From contig CAZCZZ010000011.1 in the NCBI GenBank assembly GCA_964503335.1, forward strand, positions 1 through 64,000: a stretch of 64,000 bases of DNA. Reading direction: 5' to 3'. Every line of letters begins with the position of its first letter. Within the stretch, counting starts at the first letter, position 1. Under the pieces are notes generated by a model. The model was given only the letters and a program-made list of their open reading frames with translations, was not told the origin of the DNA and did not search any database. The position numbers were made by a program, and so were the translations under genes. This stretch comes from CAZCZZ01 sp964503335 (GTDB taxonomy: Bacteria > Verrucomicrobiota > Kiritimatiellia > CAIVKH01). Of the stretch, positions 8,754 through 16,837 are shown piece after piece.

Positions 8754-8826
8754 GGTAGGGCGAGGCGTCCCTGCCGAGCCGATCTTGAACATCACCGACG
8801 GCTCACCAGGGACGGTTCGCCCTACC
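8754..8826. repeat. Long inverted repeat, family C
   Basis: Arms 8754-8781 and 8799-8826 are imperfect inverted copies (GGTAGGGCGA-nn-CGTCCCTG-nnn-AGCCG) around a 17 nt loop. With 23 of 28 positions pairing this makes a very stable cruciform or RNA hairpin, in the divergent region between thrC and the GH13 gene. No second copy was seen in this window. Confidence 0.6.
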
Positions 8827-8891
8827 TTTCGAGGGGCGCGGTGAAATCTCACCTTAACGCGTCGACTTCGCGGTGTACGTTTACAACATGG

Positions 8892-8925
8892 CCGCCCGCA
8901 GAGGGTTCTGCGGGCGGAATTTTTA
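8892..8925 (+). terminator. Intrinsic terminator-like hairpin directly before the GH13 gene
   Basis: Perfect 11 bp stem CCGCCCGCAGA (8892-8902) / TCTGCGGGCGG (8907-8917), 4 nt loop, followed by AATTTTTA. The U-run is on the plus strand, 7 bases before the GH13 ATG at 8933, and no plus-strand gene lies upstream. It is either an attenuator in the amylase leader or the end of a short unannotated transcript. Confidence 0.7.
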
Positions 8926-8932
8926 TCCCCAT

Positions 8933-11900
8933 ATGGTAAAACACTTTACGCAACGGGTTGTTCTGGCGGCGGGCGTCCTCCTTCTCCTCCCGGGATTGGA
9001 TGCGACGGCTCAATCCGTGCGTCCGGGGTATGGCGCGACCATTTATAAGGACGCGCTCGGGACCGGTGTCACGTTCCGAGCCTGGGCGCCGAACGCGACG
9101 AGCCTTTACGCCGTGGGAGAGTTCAACGGCTGGGGCAATGTGAACCCGATGGTGAAGGAGGGGACGAGCGGCGTTTGGTCGGTTGATGTCCCCGGCGCCG
9201 TGGCCGGACAGGAGTACAAATTCAAGTTCACCGACACGTTCTTCAAACGCGACCCGCGGGCGCGGAAGATTGCGCGGTCGAACGGCAACTGCATCATCTA
9301 CGACCCGTCGGCTTTCGTCTGGTCCACCAACGCGTGGACGACGCCAGCGAAGGACGGTCTCGTCGTCTACGAATTGCACGTCGGCACGTTCTACGATCCG
9401 AATCCGACCGATGGCATTCCCGCCACGTTCTACGACGCGATGCAGGGTCTCGCTCATCTGACGAACCTCGGCGTCAATTGCGTCGAGCTGATGCCTATCA
9501 ACGAATTCTCGCTGAGCCACAGCTGGGGCTACAACCCGTCGGACATCTACGCCGTGGAGAACGATGTGTACGGCGGGCCGGAAGGACTCAAGGCGTTCGT
9601 CAATGCGTGCCACACAAAGGGCATCGCGGTGATGCTCGATGCCGTGCACAACCATTACGGGCCTGGCGATCTCGACATCTGGGAGTTCGACGGCGCATCG
9701 CTCGGCGGCGCGGGTGGGGGAATCTACTTCTACCAGGACACACAGAAGTGCTGCACCGTCTGGGGTCCGCGTCCGAACTTCGAGCGTCCGCAGGTGCGCA
9801 GCTTCATTAAAGATAGCTTCAAGCTGTGGCTCGATGAATATCGGATCGATGGCTTTCGCTGGGATTCGCCGCAAAACATCATCCGCGCGGGAACGAACGC
9901 GATTCCCGAAGGCTCGAACCTCGTGGTCGAGATCAACGGCCTCATCCACAGCAACTACCCGGGCCGCATCAGCGTGGGCGAGGATGCGGGCCTCAGGATC
10001 GGCTTCGACAGCGAGTGGCACGTGGCCTTCCACGACAACATCCTCGCGCAGCTCGTGGCAACGAATGACGCGGACCGCGACATCGGGTCGATGCTTTACT
10101 GGATCCAAGACGGTGGCGGACTCGCGCGCACGATATTCACGGAAAACCACGACAAGGCAGGCGTCCTGAACAACGGTGTGCGCGTGCCGACCGCCGTCGA
10201 TTTCGCTGATCCCGAAGGCCTCTACGCGCGCAGCATGGCCGGGCTTGGCGCGGTGCTGACGTTTACGTCGCCCGGCATCCCGCTGATGTTCATGGGGCAG
10301 GAGATGCTGGAGACGAATGCGTTCAGCGACACGGTGGCGCTCGACTGGGATCGCGCCAACGATCGCTTCCGCACCGCGTTGTTCTATCGCGATCTGATCC
10401 GGCTGCGCCGCAACCTGTCCAATGCGACGGCGGGCCTGAAGGGTGCGAATGTGCAGGTGCTGCACCAGAACGATGGCGCGAAAGTGATGGCGTATCGCCG
10501 CTGGACGACAGGCGCGACCAGCGATGACGTGGTGGTCGTCGTGAATATGTCGGCCACGAAGTTTACGAGCTACACGCTCGATTTCCCCGTCGGTGGTCGC
10601 TGGTACACGCACCTCAACACGGACTGGCGCTTGTACGGAACCGACTCAACACACTACGGGCCGACGTCCGTCGTTGCCTCCGGCGCCTCGCCGCAAGGCA
10701 CCGTGCAGCTTGCGCCGTACAGCGCCTTGATCCTGTCGCGCGCCACGCCCCAGCTCTCGGACGCGGACGGCGACGCGATGCTCGACTCGTGGGAAACCGC
10801 CAACGGCCTGAACCCGGCGAACGCGAGCGACGCGACGGCGAATCCGGACGGCGATCTCTTCACGAACATCCAAGAGTACGAGCGCGGGTCGAAGCCGCTT
10901 GTGTTTGAGTTGGGCACCGATATTGACTCCCTGACGCTGGCGGGTTCGTTCAACGGCTGGAATGCCCAGCTCTCGAACATGAAGCTGACGACGAATTACG
11001 TGTGGACACTCATCCAGCCGCTTGAGTTCCAGTCCGATTCCCGTTTCCGGTTTGTGGCCGACGGCACCTGGTCGAAGAGCTGGGGCGAGGTGAACCAGGA
11101 GGACTACATCGTCGAGATGAACGGCGTGGCGGAAGCCGATGCGTTCAGCGACATCTTCGTCGACGGCCTGATGCACGGTCTGTATCGCTTCACTTTCAAC
11201 GAGACGAATCGCGCGTACAGCGTCTCGATCCTGCCCCCGCAGGACTCCGATGCCGACGGCATGCACGACGCGTGGGAGTCCTTCCATGGTCTGAGTCCCA
11301 CGAACGCGTCCGATGGGTCGGCGAATCCGGATGGCGACGGGTACTCGAATCTGCAGGAGTATCAGCGCGCGCTGGATCCGAAGGTGTCAAATCCGAAGGG
11401 GAGCGCGTACAGCCAGATGTCGGTCGCGGGCGACTTCACCGGCTGGAATACGGCGGCGAGCAATATGCAACTCGTGGCGAACGGACTTTGGGAAACGACG
11501 CTGAACCTCACCAATGTGAATGGACTCGTCTTCAAGTTCGCCGCGGGGAGCTGGTCGAACAACTGGGGCGAGTTCGATCAGCCCGGTGTGACGCTGCCGC
11601 TGGTCGGGACAGCAGACGCGTTTGGCGGAGACATTGTTGTGGCCGGTGTGGTCAACGGACCGGTGCGTTTCCGCTTCGACGAGAACACCCGCGCGTACGA
11701 GATTCGTGTGATTCATCCGTCATCCAACAAGACCATGTGTCTCGCCGGCACATTGAACGGCTGGGAGCCGGGCTTGAACAACATGACCCTCGTCTCGAAT
11801 GGCGTCTGGCAGTCGGTCGTGACCTTCTCGCAAGCCACGGACGTCGAGTTCAAGTTCGCGGCGAACGGAACATGGAACGACAACTGGGGCGCGGTTACGC

Positions 11901-12739
11901 AGACGGTCTTTGAGACGCCGTTGAACGCGACGGGACTCGCCTTCGGTGCGAACATCCGGCTTACGGGACCTCTCAACGGCGACTACACGTTCCGCTTCAC
12001 GGAATCGAACAAAGCGTATTCGGTCGATTTCACGCCGCGCTACACGTTCCCGACCGTGGGCATTTCGGGGTCGTTCAACGGCTGGAATGCGGCAGGTGGA
12101 CCGATGAAGCTCGTCGACAACCACACATGGTCGATCACCACCAACTTTGCGATTCCGACCGGTGTCGAATTTAAGTTCACCGCGAACGGCGCTTGGGCGG
12201 TGAACTGGGGCGACACGAACCAGGTCACACAGCTCGTGCCGCTGAGTGGTTCCGGTGACTTCGACGGTCCAAATGTGGCGATCCTCGGTCCGGTGGCTGG
12301 ACAGTATCAGTTCACCTTCAACGACGAGACCCTCGCATACAGCCTCAATCGATTGTCGTCGCCCGACGCCGACGGCGACGGCATGTCGGACGCCTGGGAA
12401 AGCCTGAACGGCCTGAACTTCACGAACGCCGGGGATGCGTCCACGGATCTCGACGGCGATGGTCTTTCAAACTTCGGCGAATACATGGCCGACACGCAGC
12501 CGACGAACGCCGCATCCGCCCTCCGCCTCCTGCGTGTGACCCCATCGGGAACGAATCTCGTCGTGTTGTGGTCCGGCGGCATCCTCGCCTCGCAAATCGT
12601 AGAGCGCGCGAGCACGCCCGCCGGCCCCTGGACCCCCGTCTTCACCTCGGTCCCCCCGACCACCATCACCAACCAATTCCCAACCCCCGCCACCCTGACC
12701 AACGCCTTCTTCCGCCTCCGCGCCATGCGAATTCCGTAG
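8933..12739 (+). CDS. Secreted GH13 alpha-amylase/branching-type enzyme with four starch-binding-like repeats
   Basis: 1268 residues. Signal peptide at about 1-27, a CBM48-like domain at 33-125 (VTFRAWAPNATSLYAVGEFNGW), then a GH13 barrel with region I DAVHNH (236-241), nucleophile D311 in GFRWDS, acid/base E350 in ISVGEDAG and transition-state D407 in TENHD. It should cleave or transfer alpha-1,4/1,6-glucan outside the cytoplasm. After residue about 600 come Asp-rich Ca-binding (thrombospondin type 3-like) units alternating with four CBM48/CBM20-like repeats, each with GSFNGW-like and NWG motifs. The C-terminus (about 1160-1268) resembles the end domain of large secreted PVC proteins. ATG 8933 is fixed by the signal peptide, but no Shine-Dalgarno site precedes it; a terminator hairpin does. 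Branching versus hydrolysis cannot be settled by eye. Confidence 0.9.
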   Translation: MVKHFTQRVVLAAGVLLLLPGLDATAQSVRPGYGATIYKDALGTGVTFRAWAPNATSLYAVGEFNGWGNVNPMVKEGTSGVWSVDVPGAVAGQEYKFKFTDTFFKRDPRARKIARSNGNCIIYDPSAFVWSTNAWTTPAKDGLVVYELHVGTFYDPNPTDGIPATFYDAMQGLAHLTNLGVNCVELMPINEFSLSHSWGYNPSDIYAVENDVYGGPEGLKAFVNACHTKGIAVMLDAVHNHYGPGDLDIWEFDGASLGGAGGGIYFYQDTQKCCTVWGPRPNFERPQVRSFIKDSFKLWLDEYRIDGFRWDSPQNIIRAGTNAIPEGSNLVVEINGLIHSNYPGRISVGEDAGLRIGFDSEWHVAFHDNILAQLVATNDADRDIGSMLYWIQDGGGLARTIFTENHDKAGVLNNGVRVPTAVDFADPEGLYARSMAGLGAVLTFTSPGIPLMFMGQEMLETNAFSDTVALDWDRANDRFRTALFYRDLIRLRRNLSNATAGLKGANVQVLHQNDGAKVMAYRRWTTGATSDDVVVVVNMSATKFTSYTLDFPVGGRWYTHLNTDWRLYGTDSTHYGPTSVVASGASPQGTVQLAPYSALILSRATPQLSDADGDAMLDSWETANGLNPANASDATANPDGDLFTNIQEYERGSKPLVFELGTDIDSLTLAGSFNGWNAQLSNMKLTTNYVWTLIQPLEFQSDSRFRFVADGTWSKSWGEVNQEDYIVEMNGVAEADAFSDIFVDGLMHGLYRFTFNETNRAYSVSILPPQDSDADGMHDAWESFHGLSPTNASDGSANPDGDGYSNLQEYQRALDPKVSNPKGSAYSQMSVAGDFTGWNTAASNMQLVANGLWETTLNLTNVNGLVFKFAAGSWSNNWGEFDQPGVTLPLVGTADAFGGDIVVAGVVNGPVRFRFDENTRAYEIRVIHPSSNKTMCLAGTLNGWEPGLNNMTLVSNGVWQSVVTFSQATDVEFKFAANGTWNDNWGAVTQTVFETPLNATGLAFGANIRLTGPLNGDYTFRFTESNKAYSVDFTPRYTFPTVGISGSFNGWNAAGGPMKLVDNHTWSITTNFAIPTGVEFKFTANGAWAVNWGDTNQVTQLVPLSGSGDFDGPNVAILGPVAGQYQFTFNDETLAYSLNRLSSPDADGDGMSDAWESLNGLNFTNAGDASTDLDGDGLSNFGEYMADTQPTNAASALRLLRVTPSGTNLVVLWSGGILASQIVERASTPAGPWTPVFTSVPPTTITNQFPTPATLTNAFFRLRAMRIP

Positions 12740-12785
12740 TGGAGCACGGAGCTACCGCGAGGTGAATCAGCGAAGACGAGTCGAC
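12737..12785 (+). repeat. Dispersed hairpin repeat, family A, copy 2
   Basis: Begins at the stop codon of the GH13 gene. Shares AGCTACCGCGAGGTGAATCA and GCGAAGACG with the copy at 13239-13299 (few substitutions); the distal inverted arm is missing or degraded. Position right after a stop codon is typical of REP-like elements. Confidence 0.65.
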
Positions 12786-12858
12786 CGTGGGCACCCTCTG
12801 GAACAAACGATGGACCGGCTCCTGTCCTCTGCATACCATCGCCGAGTGCTAGGATGTC

Positions 12859-13236
12859 ATGAATAGACCATTCGAATTTACGGGACGTATTCGAAGCTTC
12901 AAATACGCGTTCATGGGCCTCTGGACCATGATCCAATCCCAGCACAATGCATGGGTTCATGCCTTGGCGACGGTGGGTGTGGTTGGCGCGGGGTTCTTCT
13001 TCGGCGTCACGCGCGATGAATGGCTCTGGCTGATCCTCGCGATCATGGCCGTGTGGAGCGCCGAAGCGCTGAACACGGCATTCGAGTTCCTCGCCGACGT
13101 GACGAATCCGACGTTTCATCCGATGATCGGCAAAGCCAAGGACGTGGCCGCCGGCTCCGTGCTGATCGCCGCAATCGGAGCCGTAATCATCGGCATCCTG
13201 ATCTTCGGCCCTTATGTGCTGGATATGGCGTCGTAA
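12859..13236 (+). CDS. dgkA: Diacylglycerol kinase / undecaprenol kinase family (DgkA)
   Basis: Small integral membrane kinase that phosphorylates diacylglycerol or undecaprenol. 125 residues, the family's usual length, with three membrane helices. The catalytic signature is present: EALNTAFEFLADV (active-site Glu and Asn) and GKAKDVAAGSVL, binding ATP-Mg at the membrane face. A role in recycling lipid carriers for cell-envelope synthesis follows from the family. It stands alone between two copies of the family A repeat, so it is probably monocistronic. Confidence 0.95.
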   Translation: MNRPFEFTGRIRSFKYAFMGLWTMIQSQHNAWVHALATVGVVGAGFFFGVTRDEWLWLILAIMAVWSAEALNTAFEFLADVTNPTFHPMIGKAKDVAAGSVLIAAIGAVIIGILIFGPYVLDMAS

Positions 13237-13238
13237 TA

Positions 13239-13299
13239 GTAGCACCGAGCTATCGCGAGGTGATTCAGCGAAGACGCGTCGCAGTAGCTCCGCGCTCCA
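13239..13299 (+). repeat. Dispersed hairpin repeat, family A, copy 3 (most complete)
   Basis: Starts 3 bp after the dgkA stop. Arms TAGCACCGAGCTA (13240-13252) and TAGCTCCGCGCTC (13285-13297) are inverted, with GCGAGGTGATTCAGCGAAGA in between. About 500 bp from copy 2 in the same orientation; copy 1 at 2384-2438 is inverted. Confidence 0.7.
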
Positions 13300-13805
13300 G
13301 TAAGAAGATGGGACGGGATTTCAGGCTCAGCGGGGTCCCGATTTGTGGTCGCATCGGCACCCATGCCGTTCAAATCCGCAAAGACCCCGATTGCCGAAAT
13401 TCCGGAGGGTCAGGCTGCGCCAGCCCCTCCAGTTCCGCGTGCGGATTCCCGGAATCGCCGCCACGCATCGCGTTTTTGCGGCGTCGCCCGGCCAGAATGG
13501 GACGTCGCAATACCCTGCGTGCACGTCGCATTTCGCCAGAGGGACGCACCCGCGGCGTTGGGGTACGTCGCAGAACCATGGTGTCACCTGCTGACGCAAG
13601 CAGCGGGAAGCCTTCCTGCTGGGGGTTCCAAGGATTGGAAGGGTTGGGGCTTGGAGTTTCCCATCGTTGGAACTCTTGTGCTGACTCTTTCCATCCCTCT
13701 GGATCCGTGGCCTCCGTGGGTAAAACCCCGGGAATCGGGCGGGTCCCCCGGGGCGATCAGATTTTGCTCACGCGCTGCGCCAAACTTTCCTACACTCCGC
13801 GCGCG
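13300..13805. other. Intergenic region before argH with a paired TTCCAA palindrome
   Basis: About 500 bp without a convincing gene. Open frames here are short, disagree between strands and lack start signals. At 13626-13640 is the palindrome TTCCAAGGATTGGAA and at 13657-13673 a related TTTCCCATCGTTGGAA, about 30 bp apart, which could be a regulator-binding pair or another intergenic repeat. The last 60 bp must contain the argH promoter; no clear -35/-10 was identified. Confidence 0.4.
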
Positions 13806-15200
13806 ATGAAAAACAAAACGGGGAAGAAGACGACGACCGTCGGCGTGGTGAATGACGATGTGTTGGCGTATACGGCGGGCAAGGACATTGAGTTGGACTT
13901 GAACCTGGTCGCGGCGGACTGCATTGGCTCCGCGGCACATGTCACGATGCTGGGGCTTATGCCGGTCCGGCCCCCGATCTTCACGCCCGCGCAGCGCAAG
14001 CAGATCGTCGCGGAGCTGGGCCACATCATCAAGCGGCACGCGGCGGGCAGATTTGAAATCACGATCGCGGACCAGGATGTCCATCTCGCCGTCGAGCGGA
14101 CGCTTACGGAGAAGCTCGGGGACCTCGGCAAGAAGGTGCACACGGGCAGAAGCCGGAACGACCAGGTTGCTCTCGACCTCAGGCTCTATGCGAAGGAGCA
14201 GTTGCTCGATGCGATCGATGAAGCGTCGGCGGTCGCGTCCGCGCTGCTGCGCTTTGCGAAGACGCACGAGCGGGTGCCGATGGTGGGCCGGACGCACATG
14301 CAGACCGCGATGCCGAGTTCCGTGGGACTCTGGGCGTCGTCCTTTGCCGAGGGCTTGCTCGACGATCTCGATCTGCTGATCAGCGCCTATGAACTGAATG
14401 ACCGGTCGCCGCTGGGCTCCGCGGCGAGCTATGGCGTGCCGCTGCCGATCGACCGGCAACTGGTGGCAGACCTGCTCGATCTCGCGGCGCCTTGTCACAA
14501 CGTCCTCTACGCGAACAACGCGCGGGGCAAGATGGAGTCCATCATCCTGTCGGCCCTCAGCCAGGCGATGCTCACGCTCTCGCGGCTGGCGCAGGACTTG
14601 ATGATTTTCACCATGCCGGAGTTCGGCTACTTCACGCTGCCGTCGGAGTTCTGCACGGGCAGCAGCATCATGCCGCAGAAGAAGAATCCGGACGTGCTGG
14701 AACTCCTGCGCGCCAAGACGTCGGCCGTCCACGCCGCGGCGTCGGCAGTGTTCGACCTCGTGAAGGGACTGCCGTCGGGCTACAACCGGGACCTGCAGGA
14801 AGCGAAGGCGTTCTTCATGGATGGCATCGCCACGACCCGGGCCACGCTGCGGATCATGACGCCGTTGATCGACGGCATGGGCGTTTGCGAAGAGAAGCTG
14901 CTCGCGGGCTTTACGCCGGACGTGTTTGCAACGGACCGGGCGCTTGAGCTCGTGGCGAAGGGTATGCCGTTCCGGGACGCGTATCACCATGTAAAGCAGC
15001 ATCTCGAAGAGCTGCAGAACATGGATCCGCACCAGGCGATCGCGCGGAAGAAGCATCTGGGCGCGACGGGCGGGCTCAATTTCCGGATCCTCGAAGGACG
15101 GGTCAGGAACGCGGCGGGGTTTGCGTCCGGACGCCGGGCGTCGTATTACAAGGCGGTATCCAGTTTGCTTGGAATAACCTATCCCGTTGCGACGGAGTAG
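13806..15200 (+). CDS. argH: Argininosuccinate lyase
   Basis: Last step of arginine synthesis: argininosuccinate to arginine and fumarate. 464 residues, normal length. Superfamily signature loop GSSIMPQKKNPD (catalytic serine) at about residue 288, plus TGRSRNDQVALDLRLY and GRTHMQTAMPSSVGLW, the other two conserved active-site regions. The N-terminus lacks the usual WGGRF motif and reads YTAGKDIELDLNLVAADCIG instead, the form seen in some divergent ArgH proteins. ATG 13806 is chosen because everything upstream in frame is low-complexity intergenic sequence. Not clustered with other arginine genes. Confidence 0.93.
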   Translation: MKNKTGKKTTTVGVVNDDVLAYTAGKDIELDLNLVAADCIGSAAHVTMLGLMPVRPPIFTPAQRKQIVAELGHIIKRHAAGRFEITIADQDVHLAVERTLTEKLGDLGKKVHTGRSRNDQVALDLRLYAKEQLLDAIDEASAVASALLRFAKTHERVPMVGRTHMQTAMPSSVGLWASSFAEGLLDDLDLLISAYELNDRSPLGSAASYGVPLPIDRQLVADLLDLAAPCHNVLYANNARGKMESIILSALSQAMLTLSRLAQDLMIFTMPEFGYFTLPSEFCTGSSIMPQKKNPDVLELLRAKTSAVHAAASAVFDLVKGLPSGYNRDLQEAKAFFMDGIATTRATLRIMTPLIDGMGVCEEKLLAGFTPDVFATDRALELVAKGMPFRDAYHHVKQHLEELQNMDPHQAIARKKHLGATGGLNFRILEGRVRNAAGFASGRRASYYKAVSSLLGITYPVATE

Positions 15201-15207
15201 GGCGGTC

Positions 15208-15223
15208 CGGCACGATTCATGCA
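15208..15223 (+). promoter_or_regulatory. Weak sigma54-like (-24/-12) element before the ExeA-type ATPase
   Basis: CGGCAC-GATTC-ATGCA keeps GG and GC exactly 12 bp apart but differs from TGGCAC-N5-TTGCW at two positions. It lies about 50 bp before the start at 15273. Suggestive only because of the better sites at pilB and the pilins. Confidence 0.25.
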
Positions 15224-15272
15224 GCGCGCATGGTGGTGATGACAGTTTTGCACGACGGGGAAAACGGCTCGA

Positions 15273-16082
15273 ATGTACTTTGAATTCTACGGCCTCAAGG
15301 AGGCCCCTTTCAATATCACGCCTGATCCGCGGTTTTTGTATTTCTCACCGCGGCATAAGGATGCATTCGATCACCTGATCTACGGCATCGAGCAGAAGAA
15401 GGGGTTCATCGAGCTCGTGGGCGAGGTGGGGTCGGGGAAGACCACGCTCTGCCGCGCCGTCCTCGCGAAGCTGCCAAAGAAGGTCCAGACCGCGCTGATC
15501 CTGAATCCGACGCTCTCCGACACCCAGCTCCTGCGGGCAATCCTCCACGACCTGGGCCTGACCGTCAAAGGGCGCGACCGGCTCGGCTACATCGAGCAAT
15601 TGAACCAGTACCTGCTCTTCATGGAGAAGGAAGGCTTCACGGTCGCGGTCTTCATCGACGAAGCGCAGAACCTGCTGCCCGGCACGATGGAACAGATCCG
15701 GCTCCTGTCCAATCTCGAGACCGACCAGCACAAGCTCATGCAGATCGTGCTCATCGGGCAGCCGGAGCTAGAGGAGCGCCTTGCGCGGACCGACCTTCGC
15801 CAGCTGCGGCAGCGGATTATCGTGCGCTGCAAACTTGAACCGTTGAATGAGATCGAGACCGGCGAGTACATCATGCATCGCCTCAGCGTGGCAGGCGTTG
15901 CGCCGGATGTCGCTTTCGACACCGAGGCCGTTCATCTTGTCTTTAAGCACGGACATGGGACGCCGCGTATCACGAATACGATTTGCGACAGGGCCATGCT
16001 GGCCGGCTATGTCGATGGATCGCGGATCATCAGGGCCATTCACGTGAAGCGGGCCATCCAGGAAGTCGAGGTGAGCGCGTGA
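15273..16082 (+). CDS. ExeA/GspA-type AAA ATPase
   Basis: 269 residues. MYFEFYGLKEAPFNITPDP is the hallmark N-terminus of the ExeA family. Walker A GEVGSGKT at 50-57, Walker B VAVFIDEAQNL at about 125-135, sensor-like LVLIGQPELEERL region after it. In type II secretion, ExeA with ExeB/GspB uses ATP to insert the secretin through peptidoglycan (family knowledge). There is no peptidoglycan-binding C-terminal domain, unlike full-length ExeA, so this is the short cytoplasmic form. The next gene starts within its stop codon (GTGA overlap) and encodes the GspB-like partner. Confidence 0.88.
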   Translation: MYFEFYGLKEAPFNITPDPRFLYFSPRHKDAFDHLIYGIEQKKGFIELVGEVGSGKTTLCRAVLAKLPKKVQTALILNPTLSDTQLLRAILHDLGLTVKGRDRLGYIEQLNQYLLFMEKEGFTVAVFIDEAQNLLPGTMEQIRLLSNLETDQHKLMQIVLIGQPELEERLARTDLRQLRQRIIVRCKLEPLNEIETGEYIMHRLSVAGVAPDVAFDTEAVHLVFKHGHGTPRITNTICDRAMLAGYVDGSRIIRAIHVKRAIQEVEVSA

Positions 16083-16828
16083 GCTTGATTCAGGAAGCGC
16101 TGAAGAGGAAACAGGAAGAGCAGTTGAAGACAGGCAAGGCCGCGCCGCTTGCCGCGCCGCCACCCGCGGCACCGCCGCCGCTGGCGCCGCCACCGGCTGA
16201 CCCCGACCCGGATTCCGGAACGGGCGCCAAGTTGATCGGCGTCTTTGTCATCCTGTTCCTTCTGCTCGGACTTGCGGCGGGACTTTTCTATCTCGCATTG
16301 CAGAAGAAGGGTTCCGTGCCGTCCATCGCCACGATGCTCGGCGGTGAAACGTCGCAAGAAGCGCAGGCCGCAGCGAAAGCGGAGCCACCCGCCCCCGCCG
16401 TGGCGAACGCGGCGTCGGAAGGCATTCAGTCCATCCAGCAACGGGTCCACGCCATGAAGGATGCCGTCACGGAGCACCAGAAGGATGTAGCGGAAGTCGA
16501 ATCGGCGCAGACGCAGGCTCCGGCTCCAACGAAATCCGTAGCTTCGACGGGGCCTGCTGAGGCAGCAGACGCGTCCGGCGGTCAAGGGACGTCCGAAACG
16601 CCCGCGCCGCCGCGCCCGCCCTCCGCCAGTGGTTGGCCGAGGATCACGGTGAATGGCGTATTGGCCAATCCGAACCAGTTGAAGGCCGCGGCGATCATCA
16701 ACCAGCGACTGATCACGGTGAATGAATCGGTTGAGGGCGCCTTGATCCTCGATATCCAGCCTTCCGGCGTGACCTTTGAGTTCAAAGGCGAACAGCGCTT
16801 TGTCGGGATGGGTCAGACGATCGAGTAA
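16079..16828 (+). CDS. GspB-like inner-membrane protein
   Basis: 249 residues from a GTG overlapping the preceding stop by 4 bp. SLIQEALKRKQEEQ is like the cytoplasmic start of GspB proteins. Then a proline/alanine-rich linker (about 20-45), one membrane helix (LIGVFVILFLLLGLAAGLFYLAL, about 50-72), a long Ala/Pro/Gln-rich periplasmic stretch with a helical part, and a C-terminal domain (about 180-249: WPRITVNGVLANPNQLKAAA ... GVTFEFKGEQRFV) matching the T2SS B domain. Works with the ATPase upstream in secretin assembly. Confidence 0.85.
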   Translation: MSLIQEALKRKQEEQLKTGKAAPLAAPPPAAPPPLAPPPADPDPDSGTGAKLIGVFVILFLLLGLAAGLFYLALQKKGSVPSIATMLGGETSQEAQAAAKAEPPAPAVANAASEGIQSIQQRVHAMKDAVTEHQKDVAEVESAQTQAPAPTKSVASTGPAEAADASGGQGTSETPAPPRPPSASGWPRITVNGVLANPNQLKAAAIINQRLITVNESVEGALILDIQPSGVTFEFKGEQRFVGMGQTIE

Positions 16829-16837
16829 CGCCAGCGG

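Noticed and set aside
8849..10612. 587-codon minus-strand open frame opposite the GH13 gene
   Set aside because: Rich in Arg, His and Val with no domain, signal or ribosome site; typical antisense frame of a GC-rich gene whose plus frame has full GH13 motifs.
13020..13805. Long N-terminal extension of argH
   Set aside because: Passes through dgkA, a repeat and intergenic DNA in another frame; family homology begins after 13806.
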